Under the pieces are notes generated by a model. The model was not told where the DNA came from. It did no database searches and saw nothing but the letters and a program-made list of their open reading frames with translations. The position numbers and the translations under genes were made by a program. Source: Micractinium sp. NFX-FRZ (lineage: Eukaryota > Chlorophyta > Trebouxiophyceae > Chlorellales > Chlorellaceae). From it: a DNA stretch of 64,000 nt. This document shows positions 10,687 through 22,500 of the stretch, piece by piece (the first letter of the stretch is position 1; the number at the start of each line of letters is the position of its first letter). The stretch is taken from contig JAPTJF010000150.1 of assembly GCA_029339195.1 (NCBI GenBank), positions 1 to 64,000 on the forward strand, in the 5' to 3' direction.

Positions 10687-12637
10687 GCTGGCTGCATGGA
10701 AGCCATGCTGGCCGAGGCTCTCTGCCAGCTCACAAGTGCTCTCCGCCCACGCCCACATTCCGATGGGCTGGCAGCAGCCGCTGCCTTCATTGTTTTCTCA
10801 CCACACTTCCCCTCGGCAGTGCCCTTCCCAACTACCCACCCGCCACTCTTTCTCCTCCTGACTGGCGGGCCGCTCTGCTGCTTACCGTGAGGGGCAGCCC
10901 CACCCTGCCGTTTGACCACTTTTGACCACCTTCTATTGCCTGGCAGTGCGCACCCACGCTGGCCTCTTCCCTTCTCTCCAATCCACTTCTGCCAAGCCTC
11001 TGCTTTCGAAGCCCCCTTGCATTGTCCACACCACGCACTGCACCGTCGCCAGCTTCCCACGACAGCTCAGCGCACCAGCTTTGCCACACCGCTGACGCAA
11101 GCAGGCGTGCATGTGGCCGCTCACCTTCCTGATTCTTTCCAAGCCCAGTTCTTCTGTTCTTCAGTTGCTCAGCCAGGTGACCTCCGATCTGAGACCTGAC
11201 CACACACCACACAACCCAAGCACAGTTGATGACGCCTGCGGCGCCCCACACCAATTGGTGCACCTCATTCGAGTGTCTTGTACTAATTTCACACACTCAC
11301 ACGACTCGCCCACACATGCAGCCCCACACATGCAGCCCCACAAGGTCAGCTGCATTTGCACTGCTTTCATTCACACCGCTGTGTTAAGCTGTGTAACCCC
11401 CGCCATTCCATCGGCGCTGAACACCGCGACGGGGCAGGCCTGCCTGCTCAGGCCCATAAAAAAGACTTGCAGCAGGGGGCGTGTTTGCAGCTTAGCAGGT
11501 GGTGCAGCAATGGCAGGGACTCAGACGGCAGTGCTGCCCCTGACCAAGAAGGGCACAAGACTGGCCCAACCAGAAGCAACACGGGCCGCAGATGGCGTGT
11601 GTGGCAGCAATGCCTGTGTCGAGTGCGCTCGGCAGCAGGTGCTATCCCTGGTACCTTGCCTCTTCGACCCCAGTTCAGGCGCTGCCCAGTCAGCCATGCC
11701 ATGTTCCAATGTGCCTCCTGCCCCGGCTTCAGGCTGTATCCTGCTTGGGCAGGCGCCGGGCAGGCAGGCGGGCGGGCCCTCGCTCTCTCGCCCCATGCCA
11801 TGCAGCTCAAGCTCCCGGGGCGCCCAGCAGCCAGGTGCCAGGCTGCTGTGTCAGGCTGCCGTGAGGCTTCGTCTGTGCACAGCTTCCTGGGCATGTCACA
11901 GGCTCCTTCCGGGGGCTGACAGGGGCATTACACACGTGTCACAGGCTCCTGGGGAGGAGGGTGACGCGGGGTGTGACGCTGTCCTGGCAGGAGGTCCCGG
12001 CCACCAGTCCGGTGAAATGTGGCGGCTGCCACCCGTCCCGTGGAGCATTCATGCGCGTCAGGAGCAGGGCGGAGCATTTGTGGCGCGCTTGGATGGGGGA
12101 GCTTGTTCAAATGCAAGTACTTCGTACCTGGCCACGTCAGCCCGCGTCCCTGGCGGTCCTCCTCTTCGGTAGAGGACTGTGTTCTTCTAACAGTCACATC
12201 TCCGGCAGTGACACATCCGTTTCTCCTCTGGCCGATAGGCGCCCCACTTCGAGCGACCCACTTCGAGTGACCGCTGGCCAGTGCGAGCCCTCAAACGCCC
12301 CGCAACAAGCGGGCCGCTGCTCATCTGGTAAGCATGCTTGCGTGATGAAGAGTGCTGCGGAAGTGCGCGACGGTCGCCGGGGGGAGCTGCGGGGCCCAAG
12401 TGGTGCCTGCAGTGAGCACTTCAAGGCTCCATCCGTGAGCAGCACTTACAAAAGTGTCCACTCAACATACCATACTTGAACCAGCACTGCCTTCCAGCTA
12501 GGAAACCCCTGCTCACCATCTCCACCTCTCCTGTGCCGCCTTCAGGTCCCTGCAGGTCCCCCACTGATCCGCCGCCGCCACCGCCCCGGCGCCGCACCGG
12601 CGCAGCAAGCCACGTACGGCGCAACTCACTGAGCGGC
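10687..12637. other. Intergenic region between WHR-A and WHR-B
   Basis: Nearly 2 kb. The long ORFs on both strands (for example 11111-12172) lack family features and look like GC-rich chance frames. A TGTAA lies at about 11386, far from the WHR-A stop. A GTCACAGGCTCCT direct repeat occurs at about 11896 and 11938. The WHR-B frame is open from 12476, so a 5' exon part may lie at the right end. Confidence 0.4.
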
Positions 12638-14342
12638 ATGCTGCAGCAGCGGCCACGAGCACCGGAAGACATGCAGCGGCGGAAGGGCAAGCGGCCTTGT
12701 GGGGGCCAGCAAGGCTGGGCGCTCCCCGGGCAGCAGCAGCAGCAGCTGGCGGTGCAGCCGCCAGAGGTTAGCAGCAGTACGGGTCAGCCTGGCACGCTGC
12801 CGCTAGTATGCCCCAAGGGTGTGCCACCGTGTGAGGAGTTTGAGCAGCACCAGCGCCGGCTGCTTGCGCTGTGGAACAAAGCGCTGGCTGAGGACAAGCA
12901 GGCGTGGGAGGAGCGGCGTGCCGAGCAGCAGCGCCAGTGGGCCCTGCAGCGCCAGAGGCGGTGGCAGCAGTGGGAGGCGCTGCAGCGGGAGGAGCAGCAG
13001 CGCTGGGAGGAGCAGCGGGCCAAGCAGCAGCACTCTTGGGACATGCGGGCCCTGACGCTCCCGCAGCACCGGCGGCGGCGCCAGCACCAGCACCAGCGGC
13101 AGCAGGCGGTGGCAGCGGCGCAGGGGGCAGGCGCCGTGCTTTCCGTGCCTTTTGAGGCCTTCGACTCAACGCACGCACCGGCCACTGCAGATGGCACGCC
13201 TGCAGATTCGGAGCTGGCCTGGTCCGCCAGCCTGGCAAGCACCACTGTGGACCTGCCCCAACCAGAGGTAAGCCCAATCCGACGGGCTGGACTGGTTTGC
13301 ACAGGGTGGCCTGCCGGGGTGGCTCGCCAATGCATATGCATCACATGCACTGTTGTTGCTGAAAGAAGAGGATGGGTACGCCCCCGGGCGTGGGTCGAGG
13401 AAAGCAGCACAGGTGCGGGCCCTGCCTGCAGCACCGGCAGTTCCCGGGGGCCTCCTGCCTCCCGCACGTGGGATGCACACTCCTGTTGCCAACCGCCAGC
13501 GGTTCAGCCACGCGCAACGGCACTCAACCCCTGAGTGTCAGCTTAAAGCACTCCTCCCCTGTTCCTGCCCCTGCCCAAAGCTGCCGCCCACACACACACA
13601 CACGTTCCCCACCCCCTCATGCCTGCCTCACCCGCAGGGAGTCGGGGAGCGGGGCGGCCCCGGCTGCGCTGCCAACCTGCTGCCGGGCGCCTGGGAGCCT
13701 GGCCTGCTCGGCAGCAGCGGCAGCCAGCAGTCAGTGGGACCGCCGCAGCTGGTGACAGCACCGGCGGCCCCGCGGCACCCACAGGCGACGCAGCTGCCTG
13801 CGCACTGGTCGGGAAGCGAGGTGTCAGCAGGTGGCTCAACAGCAGGGCTGCGGGGCACATGCACAGTTCCGCTAGGCGACCCGTGTGGCGGCAGCAGCGG
13901 CAGCGCCGGCGCGGCGCTGGTGGCCCGGCAGCGGCGGTGGTGCGAGGAGGCACAGGCCCTGCTGCAGCAGCTGCACGGCGGGCAGCGGCGGGGCGGCTGG
14001 CAGGTGGAGGTGTGGAGGCGCAGGCTGAAGGAGCTTCTGGCAGAGAAGGGGTCGTGGGAGCAGCTGGGGCAGCCGCAAGGGCAGCCACACAGACATGAGG
14101 GGCAGCAAGGGCAGCAGCGGCAGCAGCCACTGTGGTGGCAGGAGACGCGGGAGCAGAAGGAGGTGCTGCTGCTGGCAGCACTTCAGGGGCAGCAGGCACA
14201 GCAGGCGCAGCAGGCACAGCAGGTGCAGCCGGCAGCGGCATCTGCCCTCCTGTCTGCTGACTCTCCCAGCAGCCAGGACATCACGGAAGCTGCCCATGCT
14301 GCAGCCGCTTACGACGACTGGCTCGACGCCCTCCTCATCTGA
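12638..14342 (+). CDS. WHR-B: tryptophan-hendecad coiled-coil protein, paralogue 2
   Basis: Function unknown. Exons 12638-13267 and 13638-14342 join at phase 0, the same place and phase as in the other two, giving 444 residues. After a basic RRKGKRP patch and a polyQ stretch comes the hendecad core, with exact 11-residue tryptophan spacing: WNKALAEDKQA, WEERRAEQQRQ, WALQRQRRWQQ, WEALQREEQQR, WEEQRAKQQHS, then W. Exon 2 starts GVGERGGPG and carries a second conserved helix (RRWCEEAQALLQQLHGG, then WRRRLKELLAEKGSWEQ). It ends AAAAYDDWLDALLI. The second helix is almost identical to that of WHR-C, so B and C are the closer pair. The in-frame start used here is the first ATG; upstream coding exons cannot be excluded. 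Confidence 0.78.
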
Positions 14343-16111
14343 GAGACAATTTTCACAAAAGCAAAAGATACATGAGCAATTATCTCACAACTGCCACCTC
14401 ACCATCCTTACTCACGGGACTCAACAGGAAACGCACCGTTTTCATGCCACGCTTCATTCCGATTGCATACATTCTTTTACAAATGCATGCCGCCCCCTTG
14501 CTTTATGCGGGCGCCCTCGTATCCCTTGCTTCCTTGCTGCAAGCAACAAAACAGTGCTTCCTTACCATGCGTCTCTACGCTCGCTTTGGGTGAGGCTCAC
14601 ATCGTCCGAGGGATATGGGCTGCACCTGCGGCAGCCATTCAAAGCCACGCACCCACCCACAGCACCTGTAATAATAACGCTGACACTCAGGCTGTGTGCC
14701 AGGCACGTCTGCTCTGGTGTGTAAGGGGGGCGGCATTTTGGGGGATGCGGTTTTGCCTGGGGTGGGGGCGACGGGGGGGCTGCTTGCACCCACCTGCTGC
14801 TTTCCTGGAGGCCCTGTCCGGGACACTGCAATGGACAGATGTGCTGCGGCAGCAAGACGGGCAGCAGCAGCAGCAGCAACCCCGTTGTCAGCATTGTGGG
14901 GCCAAGTCAGCAAGTGGGAGGCAGATGCACAAACCTGTTGACTTCATGCTCAAGGGCGCGTGGGGATGCCCGCTGGCCAGGCACGCAGGGTGCGTGGCTC
15001 GGCTGTTGGGGGCGTGAATGGGGCGTGAATTGGACTCGTGCAGGGGACATGCTGCTGGCAATCAAGATCAGGCCAGCGAGGTAGATGAGCAGGGTTGTTT
15101 GGGAGGCTGGGCCAGGCAGATGAGGAGGCATCGCGTGCGGATGCATGGGTGCCCAGTGAGAGGGGAGGGGACGGCAGATGCACAACGTGATGCAAGGTGG
15201 GTGGCGGGCCCTGGCAGGGCGTGTTGCCAGCCCTCACACCCCCATGCAGCATCTCCCTGTACCCACCCTGCCTATGGCCATGGCATCTCAAAGGCTGGCC
15301 TGCAGGTGCCGGCAACCCTGCCCGCCGGGTGCAGGGTTCATGAGTGCACGAGGGCTCTTCAGTACTGGAAGACAGGGGTACTGGAAGGGGGTGTTCCCCC
15401 ACACCTGCCCGTCCCTTCCTACTGTGACCGAGGCTGCCGTGCGCTAGATTTTCCATCAAGACTCCATACAACCTGCGAACAAGGCCTGGCGACCTGTGGA
15501 AATCACAGAGTCGCGGCCTCCGGACGGCCGGCCAGGCAGCGGCCAGGTCAGCTGCCCGGGCAGTCCTCCCGCCTTCTCATGAACTGGAGCCACATGGCCG
15601 CGAGTCAGCCGCAGTCCTCGCACACAGCCTCTGTCCCGGTGCGCCAGGACGGCGGTCGCATCCCGTGACTTGGGCGTGCGAGCTGGCCGGCGGGTGCGAG
15701 CTCGCGCGCACGCTGGCCGTAAACGCGGGAAGAGGTGATCAGTGCTCTTGAGTGGGCCCAGCTGTGGTGTTAAAGCGGGACGAACGCCAGTCTGGGTGGA
15801 GTCCAGCCCCACAGACGCCGGCGGCAGGCAGCCACTGGCACGGTGCCGCTGCCGCTTGCGGTCGGCACTCTGAGGGGGCATATTCCAGGCCTACGCCCAG
15901 CCCGCACTGCCTGGGCTCACCTCACTGCGCCTTTCAATTCAACGGATCACAAGTGATTGCGTATCTTCAATCCTCAAACTGAGCTCGGGAAAAATGTGTG
16001 GCCTGCAGGCTCCTCACCTTCTCCCTTCTGGCGGTACTGGGCAGTTAGCCGGCCCACGCACGGGCGGCTGCCGCACGGCGGGCGGCCGGCCTGCCCCACA
16101 CTGTACAGGTC
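14343..16111. other. Intergenic region between WHR-B and WHR-C
   Basis: About 1.8 kb. The left end is AT-richer and holds the probable WHR-B 3' UTR. A GQQQQQQPRCQHCG-like frame near 14850-14900 is the only coding-like hint, and I could not splice it to WHR-C. No other gene is supported. Confidence 0.4.
14667..14671 (+). terminator. Putative polyadenylation signal TGTAA (WHR-B)
   Basis: TGTAA about 325 bases past the WHR-B stop, in an AT-richer stretch. Confidence 0.4.
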
Positions 16112-16202
16112 ATGGCGCTGGGCCATCCATCTGGGATGCAGGGTCCGGGATCTTGGCTGCACTGGCTGCAAGGTGCTGACGCACCGCTGCCTCAAGTGAC
16201 TC

Positions 16203-16237
<35 letters not shown>

Positions 16238-16290
16238 CAAGAGCAGCGGCAGCAGCGGCAGCAGCAGCAGCGGCAGCAGCGGCAGCACCC

Positions 16291-16324
<34 letters not shown>

Positions 16325-17921
16325 GTGGAGGCAGGGCTGGGCAGTCCACGCGTGCCTGGTGGGAAGCGGCAGCGGGAGGCAACCCACAGGCAGTCAGCAG
16401 CGGAGTTGGGAGAGCACCAACAGCAATTGCAGGCACTGTGGGAGCAGGCACGCGCGGAGGACCAGGCGGAATGGGAGCAGCGGCGTGCCGAGAAGCAGCG
16501 GCAGTGGGAGCTGGAGCGGCGGCAGCAGCGGCAGCAGTGGGAGGAGCAACGCCGGCGGGAGCAGGAGCGGTGGGCGGCGCAGCGTGCGGAGCAGCAGCTG
16601 CTGTTTGAGCAGCAGACGCTGGGGCGGGCGCGGCCAGCAACCCAGCTGCTGGTGCAGCGCTGGCGTCAGTGGCAGCAGCAGCAGCAGCAAGAGCAGCCCC
16701 AGCAACACGAGCAGCAGCATGCGGAGGCCGAAGAGCAGCCACCACGGGGTGAGGGTGAGGCGGCACGCGAGCCGGATGCCCCCGGTGCCAGCTCAGCCTG
16801 CCACCTGGCCGCTGTGAAGAGCGAAGCGCGTGCTGAGGTGTCCTTGCCTGCCAGCCTGGCAGGCGCAATTGCTGACCTGGCACAGGCGCAGGTGAGAAGT
16901 GCCCCGTATGCGCGTTGCTGGTCACTTTGCTGCCCGCCCGCCTGCCCAGGCAGTGCCTCCCGCCCTGCCTACCTCCCTGCCTCCCTGCCCGCCCGCTGCC
17001 TGCCTCTCAGCCCCTTTGCATCACGTGCGCCCCATCTCAAGTGGCCAGCATTGTGACCTTCCCCCTTGGCTGCTGGCAGCTGCCTCCCGCTAACTCCCTC
17101 TGCGCCTCTGCACCCCAGGCCACACCCCTGCGTCTGTCACGCTTTGCTCCTGCTCACAACGCTGGCCACCAAGCTGGCGCCAACGTGCGCACAAGCCTCT
17201 GCACTCACGCGCTGTGCTGCAGGGAAGCCTGGAGCGGGGCGGGTCCGAAATGGGCGGCAAGCTGGTGCTGGGTGACTGGGAGCCTGGGCTGCCGAGCACT
17301 GACGAGGCACACACAACACCCGCCCCCGCCAGACCCTCCGGGCAGCCATACCACTCCCCACCAGCCGCCCCGCAGCCGCCGCAGGCGCCACAGCTGTGGG
17401 CCCACAACTCCGAGGGTGACCTGTCTCCGGCCAAGCCACCCCCGCCACAGCAGGCGCAGCGGGCACAGCGGGAGCCAGCAGGCACGGTGCTGGGGAGCAA
17501 GGCGGAGCCGCAGCTGCCGCTGGGGCGGCATGTCATGGCCGGTGGCAGTGCGGCGCCAGTACAGAAGATGGCAGGCAGAAGCAGGGAGCGGCGGTGGTGC
17601 GAGGAGGCGCAAGCCCTGCTGCAGCAGCTGCACAGCGGGGGGCCGCAGGAGGGCAGGCAGGTGGAGGCATGGCGGCGCAGGTTGAGGCACCTGCTTGCGG
17701 AGAAGGAGGGATGGGAGCAGGAGGGGCAGCAGGCGGGGCAGCAGGCGGGGCAGCAGCAGGGGCAGCAGCAGGCGCAGCAGCAGGCGCAGCCCTCTCTGTC
17801 CACCTCCCCCCTCCTCCTCCTCCTGCCCTCGCCCGGTGCACTGCCAGGCGTGGACGACATGATTTTGACGGCCCACACAGCAGCTGCCGGTGACGGCTGG
17901 CTCGACAGCTTTTTCCTGTGA
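16112..17921 (+). CDS. WHR-C: tryptophan-hendecad coiled-coil protein, paralogue 3
   Basis: Function unknown. Exons 16112-16891 and 17223-17921 join at phase 0, giving 492 residues. A long (CAG)n-encoded Q/R tract (about residues 30-70) precedes the core, whose repeats are WEQARAEDQAE, WEQRRAEKQRQ, WELERRQQRQQ, WEEQRRREQER, WAAQRAEQQLL and then F in the tryptophan slot. Exon 1 ends SLPASLAGAIADLAQAQ, which lines up with SASLASTTVDLPQPE of WHR-B. Exon 2 starts GSLERGGSEMGG and carries RRWCEEAQALLQQLHSGG then WRRRLRHLLAEKEGWEQ. The end AHTAAAGDGWLDSFFL replaces the usual LDALL with LDSFF. The gene is convergent with the P450. Confidence 0.8.
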
Positions 17922-18758
17922 GGGCCCGCAGGCTGGCCGTGCTAAAGGCATACCATAGCTGTACTGTAGCTGTACCACACTGTTGAGGACCAGGCGGTAC
18001 ATATCCCGTACAGCCTCAGTTCCCCGCTCGTGCACATACCATGTGTCATACCATGTGTCCGACCCCCCACCTCTCCTCACGTATTTCCGTCCCCCTTTGT
18101 CGTCCAATCCGCACATTGCATCTCAGGGGTCCCATCCGGGTTTCAGCCAACACTTGATATTGCATGTTCATTTGGGAGATCTGTGCGGGCGCGCACTTAT
18201 GTAATGCAAGCAGCTGTGGGCATTCCGTGCAGGCTGTATACGTGCGGTTCTGAAGCGGGGAGGTAGCCAGGCATGCTGTAGACAGTGAGCAGCCGCGCGA
18301 AAGATGAAGGGGGCAGAAGGGGCATGCAGAAGGGGCGAAATACAGCATTGCAGGGGCGTTCTAGAGAAGGAGGATGAGGGGGTTCAGTCGATTAGTTGGA
18401 AGGAGGCTTGCTCGCTTGGCAGGGAATGTGCCGTGAGTCAATGGAGAGGGTGGCAGACGTGGCAAAGGAAGGAGAGAGAGGATGGGAGGGAGGGAGAGAG
18501 GAAGGGCGGAGGGAGAGATGCGAGGAAGAGAGCAACGACGGAAGGAGAATCGTGCGTTTGACGTATCATACATGCCTGGTGGCTTGCTTGGCAAGCGGTG
18601 GCGTGCACCAAGCTACGTGCGTTGCGGACAGAGGGGCCATGCCTCGTATGCTTTGATGAACAGGCATTGTGCGCCACCGAGTGCTCAAGGTGCAGGTCCA
18701 AGCAGCCGGGCTGCAGCGTGAGCTTCACCACGTCGCGCCCAGCATGCTCAGCATGTGC
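17922..18758. other. Convergent intergenic region, WHR-C / P450
   Basis: Holds both 3' UTRs. It contains a purine-rich GGAGGGAGAGAGGAAG tract at about 18465-18545 and a copy of part of the P450 last exon at about 18708-18739. No gene seen. Confidence 0.5.
18200..18204 (+). terminator. Putative polyadenylation signal TGTAA (WHR-C)
   Basis: TGTAA about 280 bases past the WHR-C stop. Confidence 0.4.
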
Positions 18759-18837
18759 CTAGCTGGCGACCCGTGGCACAGCATACATGTAGATGCCGCT
18801 GTCGGGCTGCAGCGTGAGCTTCACCACGTCGCGCACG
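18708..18837. repeat. Copy of P450 last-exon segment in its own 3' flank
   Basis: A stretch of about 32 bp encoding the RDVVKLTLQP part of the P450 last exon (18805-18837) is repeated, apparently without change, at 18708-18739. That is 97 bp away and beyond the stop codon. Confidence 0.85.
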
Positions 18838-19504
18838 CTGCCCGGTCCCGCAGACTGCAGCGAGGGATGCAGGGTGCAATGAGGGCAACTTGTGCAGCAA
18901 CAGTGCCGCCGAAAGGGATCAAGCCCAGCATGGCTGCCCAGATCTCGCAGATTGCAGAATGCGGGGAGCCCAGATCGTGAGGGGAAGGGAGCGCATGGCG
19001 GGCGCCTTGCGCAGCATGGGATGAGGTCATGGTGTGCACTGCGCTGTGCGCTCAGTGCCCCTGCATCCAAAACAGCCACCCACAACCCCAACCCCCCGCC
19101 GAGCTCACGCTACACCGACAGGCGGCCAGCCCCGCCCCACGCACCTGCGGCGCCAGGCGGAAGGTGAAGCGCCCCAGCAGGCTGGCAAGGGTGGCTGTGT
19201 AGTTGAGGCGCGCCAGGGACTGGCCCACACAGTCCCGGGCTCCCTGGGAGAAGGGGAAGAATCGGAGGGGCTCGCCGCCGCATGCCGCTGCTGCCGCAGA
19301 CCGGCTGATTCCCGCTGCTGTGCCGTCGGCGGCGGGGCAGCCGCTGAGGGCGCCGCCGCGCGGCGGACCGGAGGCCCTGCTGCCTCCGGCGGCGCCGCTG
19401 CTGCCGCCGCTGTCAAAGCGTGTGCGGCCGGCTGTGGCGGCTGCCTCCTGCTGCCCCTGCTGCCGCTGTCTCAGCTGCCCCTGCTGACCTTCCTGCCCAG
19501 GCCC

Positions 19505-19541
<37 letters not shown>

Positions 19542-22500
19542 TGCTGCTGCTGCTGCGCCTTCCTCTGCTCGTCTCCCAGCGGCCCAGCCGATGCATACTC
19601 TGCCCCCGGCGGCAGGAAGCGTTCTGGGAGGAAGCGCTCAGGCTCCGCCCAGTAACGAGGGCTGTTGTGGGTGGTGAACATGTGCACCCAGATGGGGGTG
19701 CTGCAGCGGGGGGACGGGGGTGCAAGAGGCATGGGCAGGGCTGAGCACAGGCCGGCGGTGGGAGGCAGGGGAGAGCAGGGCTGGCCGCGTGTGCTGGCTG
19801 GCTTTCAGGCAGCAGGTTCACCGCCAGTGCAGGGCGGGCACCGCATCCCTGGCTGCTTGTGCACGAGGGCTGCTGAGGCGGCCGGGGGGGCAGAAGCTGG
19901 GTAGTGCCAGGGTGATGCCGATCGGGCAGGGGCCTGTGCAGGGGAAGGCTTTGGGCCTGTAACGGCTGGATGCGGGACAGGCAGGATGGGGGGCCAGGTG
20001 CGAAAAGCAGGACAGAGAGGGCAGGCGGAGGGACTCCTGCCGGTGGACCGGGACTCACAGTGCTGGGATGGTGTGCCCGCCGAGGAGGAAGTCGTGCGGA
20101 AGCTGCACCGCCGTGCCGTCGGCGCCCACCGGCAGCACCCGCATCGACTCCTGAGCGCGTCACGGTGTGGCCGGGGGGTGGGGATGGGAGGGGGTGTGAG
20201 AACCACGCAGCTCCCAGGATGGGCAGGCAGGCGCGCGGGCAGGGGGGCGGGTGGGCAGGCGGGACGGGCCGTGGGGGGTGGGCAGGCACGCGAGGCACGC
20301 GGGCTCAGCTCGCCGCAGTCCATGCCCTCCCTCTTTCAAGCCGCTGCTCCCGTTCGCTGGCGGGCCCTGCTGAAAAAATCCTCCCCAGGGCGCCAACGGG
20401 GGGCGCCACCCAAGCACGATCACAAACCCGCACAACATGACAGTGTTGGCGTGCTTCCACCACGATGTTGAGGCGCCTTCCCACGGCCGTCTGCCGCCTC
20501 CCGCAGCCCACCCTCCCGCCCTCCCACGCCTGCCTACTCAGCAGCTGTCATGCAAGCCACCCTTCCCCCAGCCCTCCCACCACTGCCATCCCCCCCGCCC
20601 TCCCTCCAACCCCCTCCTACCTTCACAGTTGCCCCCAGGTAGCTCAGCTTCCCACAGTCCTCCCACTGCACCGGCCGCGGCTGCGGGCGCTGCAAAAGCC
20701 AGGCAACGGGGGGCGGTGGGCACGCGGGGAGGAGCGGGTCGGCATGCGCAGGAGCGCCTCTGCTGCAGGCCCTGGCCACACTGGCACGCACGCACACTGT
20801 GGCTGCATACACCACCGAAGCGCATCTGGACAGCGGCAGCAGCAGCGGGCCGCGAGCGGGGCACCAGTGCGGGCGGTGTCACCATGCTGCCCGCCCCCTG
20901 TGCCCCGGCAGTGCAGCGGGTGGTATTATTGTATTCATGGATGTGCCGCTGGGCAGCGCACCTCTGGCGTCGCCAGCAGGCCCATCCCATCCAGCTCAGC
21001 GCACAGCCTGGCCTCCACGTCGGGGTGCTGCGCCACCAGGAGCTGCACAGCATGGCACAGCATGGCACAGCATGGCACAGCACAGTTGGATGACCCTAGC
21101 AACCCAGTCATGGAGTGGCACACAAAAGGAAGGGGGGAATGGGTGAGTGCCATCAGAGGCGGCGGGCCGGTCCGACGTTTTGCTTTTTCACTCCCCAGCC
21201 AGCTGGCACAGCATGGCTAGCATGCGCAGCCAGGCATCTCAGCCTCCCCGCTGCCATGAGCTCGTCCGTGCCGGCTCAGCATGGCTGGCCAGCCTTCCAT
21301 ACGCAGTCGAGCAGTGCGTGCATGCCAGCCAGCCAGCCAGCCAGCCTGCCTGCCACCCAGCCAGGCACCCAGCCCTCAGCTAGCGCAGCACAGCGCGGCC
21401 TCGCCATGCGCAGCGCGCGCGCGGTGTGCAGCTGGCCCCACCCTCCCCACGGCGCACCAGCGTCCAGGACATTGTGTGCGCGGTCGTGTCCATGCCCGCC
21501 ACAAAGAAGGTGGAGATCTCCGGGATAAGGCGGCCCACTGCACAGGCCAACACACACAGGCACAGGCACAAAAGACACGGAAGATGAGCAGAGCAGGGCA
21601 GGGCAGCGCAGGGCAGGGCAGGGCAGGGGTCAGAGTTGAGCAGGTGGGTGCGCAGGTGTGGCGGGTCACATCATCCAGCCCATAAGTTGGTCGCTGACCA
21701 AAGCTTGCCTGCCCCTGTGGCTGCGCTGCCCGTGCAGGGCGCCATGCAAAGGCACACTGCGCCGGCACAGGCAGCTCTGGCCGAGCGGGGTCGCACCCGA
21801 CAGCGGCTGCCCGGTGTGCGGGTCTCTCAGGCGCAGCAGGTGGGCGGCGATGGAGCGGTCCGACTCTGCAAGGGGAAAAGCGGGGCAGCGCCAGGGGCTA
21901 ATGCGTGCGTGTGGGGGCAACCCACAGTGCGTCTGCTGGGCGCTGCAGAGCGAGCAGACACGCGCGGGCAACAGGCGCCACTCCCAACACTGTAATGGAA
22001 CAACCGCTGGGGCAAAGCACCCACGCACAGCGCAGCACAGCACAGCAGACTGGTCCAGTCAGTTGAGGGCGCCTGCCTCGTGGCACCAGCCAGCCCGTGT
22101 GCGCCACCGCCCCCTGCCCCGCACCTGCCGGCGGTCCCCGGCTGCGCACGTCCTCCGCCAGCCGCCGCATGTGCCCATGAAAGGCGCGCCAGTGCCGCCC
22201 TGCCGCCCGCACCTCCTGCATGAAGGGAGGGTGAGATGAGGCAGAGGGGATGGGCGCATAGCGCAGGCATAGCACAGGCGTAGGTTGAGGAGGAGGAGGG
22301 CAGGAGGTCAAGACAGTGCAGCATCGTGAGGAGCAGGCGCAGCAGGCACAGCAGGGTGCGGGCACCCACCGGCAGCCACCAGAGGAAGCGTGCCCTCATC
22401 GGGTTGGCCCACCGCTTGTTCACCTCCTGCGCACAGCATTGGGCAAGGGGCAGGCACAGCAGGGCATGTTGGGGGTGACAGGATGCGTCGGAGGGAGCCA

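Noticed and set aside
11111..12172. A 353-codon plus-strand ORF between WHR-A and WHR-B as a gene
   Set aside because: No domain, no signal and composition like the spacer; overlapping ORFs on the other strand are equally long.
12476..12637. Start of WHR-B at 12476
   Set aside because: The codon there is TTG, not ATG; the first in-frame ATG is at 12638, although upstream exons remain possible.
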